Shown here in pieces: positions 45,520-45,916 of a stretch of DNA of 45,916 nucleotides. The position numbers and the translations under genes are program-made. This stretch comes from an uncultured Planctomycetaceae bacterium (GTDB taxonomy: Bacteria > Planctomycetota > Planctomycetia > Planctomycetales > Planctomycetaceae), in NCBI GenBank assembly GCA_937916515.1, contig CALFSX010000342.1, positions 1 to 45,916 of the forward strand. Direction: 5' to 3'. Positions within the stretch are counted from its first letter, which is position 1, and every line of letters starts with the position of its first letter. Below the pieces are notes generated by a model, which worked only from the letters and a program-made list of their open reading frames with translations, was not told where the DNA came from and did not search any database.

Positions 45520-45916
45520 CCCAATAACACGCGAAATGCTTTGAATGGAATGCGGAAGTCAGCGAGTTGCTGGAAAGTTGGACGGGCCAACTCAACAACT
45601 CAAACCCCAGCGTTTTAATAGAGTTTACGAATGGTTTGACGTACGATCGACCCCGGATTGCTCTCGAATCACCCGATTCACGCAATTCCCTAAGTTGGCC
45701 CGGCAAACCTGCCAATTGCAGCGCCAAAGGCGCCTGAAAAATCGTTAGAGATCGCGTGTAAATCCCAAAACAGTCAGCCTGACGCTGCCGGAGTTGTATT
45801 CTAACCGGATTTCATCGATGGATCGACGTTCCGTTGGGAGGAGCGGAACGACATAGGCGATAGCTAGAGCGCATTTCACGGGAGACTGGCGCCAGGTGGG
45901 TAAATTAGGTAGTGTG
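45520..45916. other. Upstream region of ilvB, no gene seen
   Basis: Frames are short. No leader peptide rich in Leu/Ile/Val, and no T-box-like structure, was recognised. It may contain the ilvB promoter. Confidence 0.35.

Overview
The window looks like the chromosome of a planctomycete (Planctomycetota, probably Planctomycetaceae-like). This is inferred from the MoxR / DUF58 / BatA-type VWA / VWA-amidotransferase-like / coiled-coil gene cluster, an ECF sigma factor overlapping a FecR-type membrane protein, an Asn-Pro-Tyr-Glu-Pro-Pro start on a small membrane protein, and adjacent dnaG and rpoD with no rpsU between them. The genus cannot be fixed from the sequence alone.

Layout. (1) 1-10.55 kb, minus strand: a tightly coupled cluster reading moxR-like ATPase, DUF58 protein, BatA-like VWA membrane protein, a second VWA/amidotransferase-fold membrane protein and a long coiled-coil membrane protein that runs off the left edge. 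Two large palindromic repeats lie between moxR and the DUF58 gene and in front of moxR. (2) 10.9-13.2 kb, plus strand: an ECF sigma factor overlapping a FecR-domain membrane protein with an unusual C-terminal triple repeat. (3) 13.2-25.8 kb: an accessory island bounded by decayed transposases (IS4-like on the left, IS1182-like on the right). On its minus strand it carries a replication-type gene set (small leader protein, primase-like protein, Cys/His protein, RecA/DnaB-fold ATPase, MerR-like HTH protein, tandem winged-helix initiator-like protein) plus small cargo genes. On the plus strand it carries a HEPN-like gene. No integrase, relaxase or partition gene is seen. Non-coding structures are dense here: a candidate attenuator in the leader of the replication operon, a MITE-like insertion inside a hairpin, a repeated 75-nt motif and an iteron-like cluster.

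(4) 26.1-45.5 kb: mostly ordinary housekeeping genes: pdxA, dnaG, rpoD, a small membrane protein, a transketolase, a DUF420 protein, a cyanophycinase-like S51 protein overlapping a trypsin/PDZ protein, a DUF533/YebE-like protein, a large APC-type permease, a TerB-like protein and ilvB. A ~104-bp repeat occurs once before dnaG and twice in tandem after rpoD.

The most unusual material is the replication module in the island. Its primase-like protein seems to lack the acidic residues of both a possible AEP fold and its Toprim-like region. Its leader can form two mutually exclusive hairpins, as in plasmid copy-control attenuators. I see no CRISPR array, rRNA or convincing tRNA.
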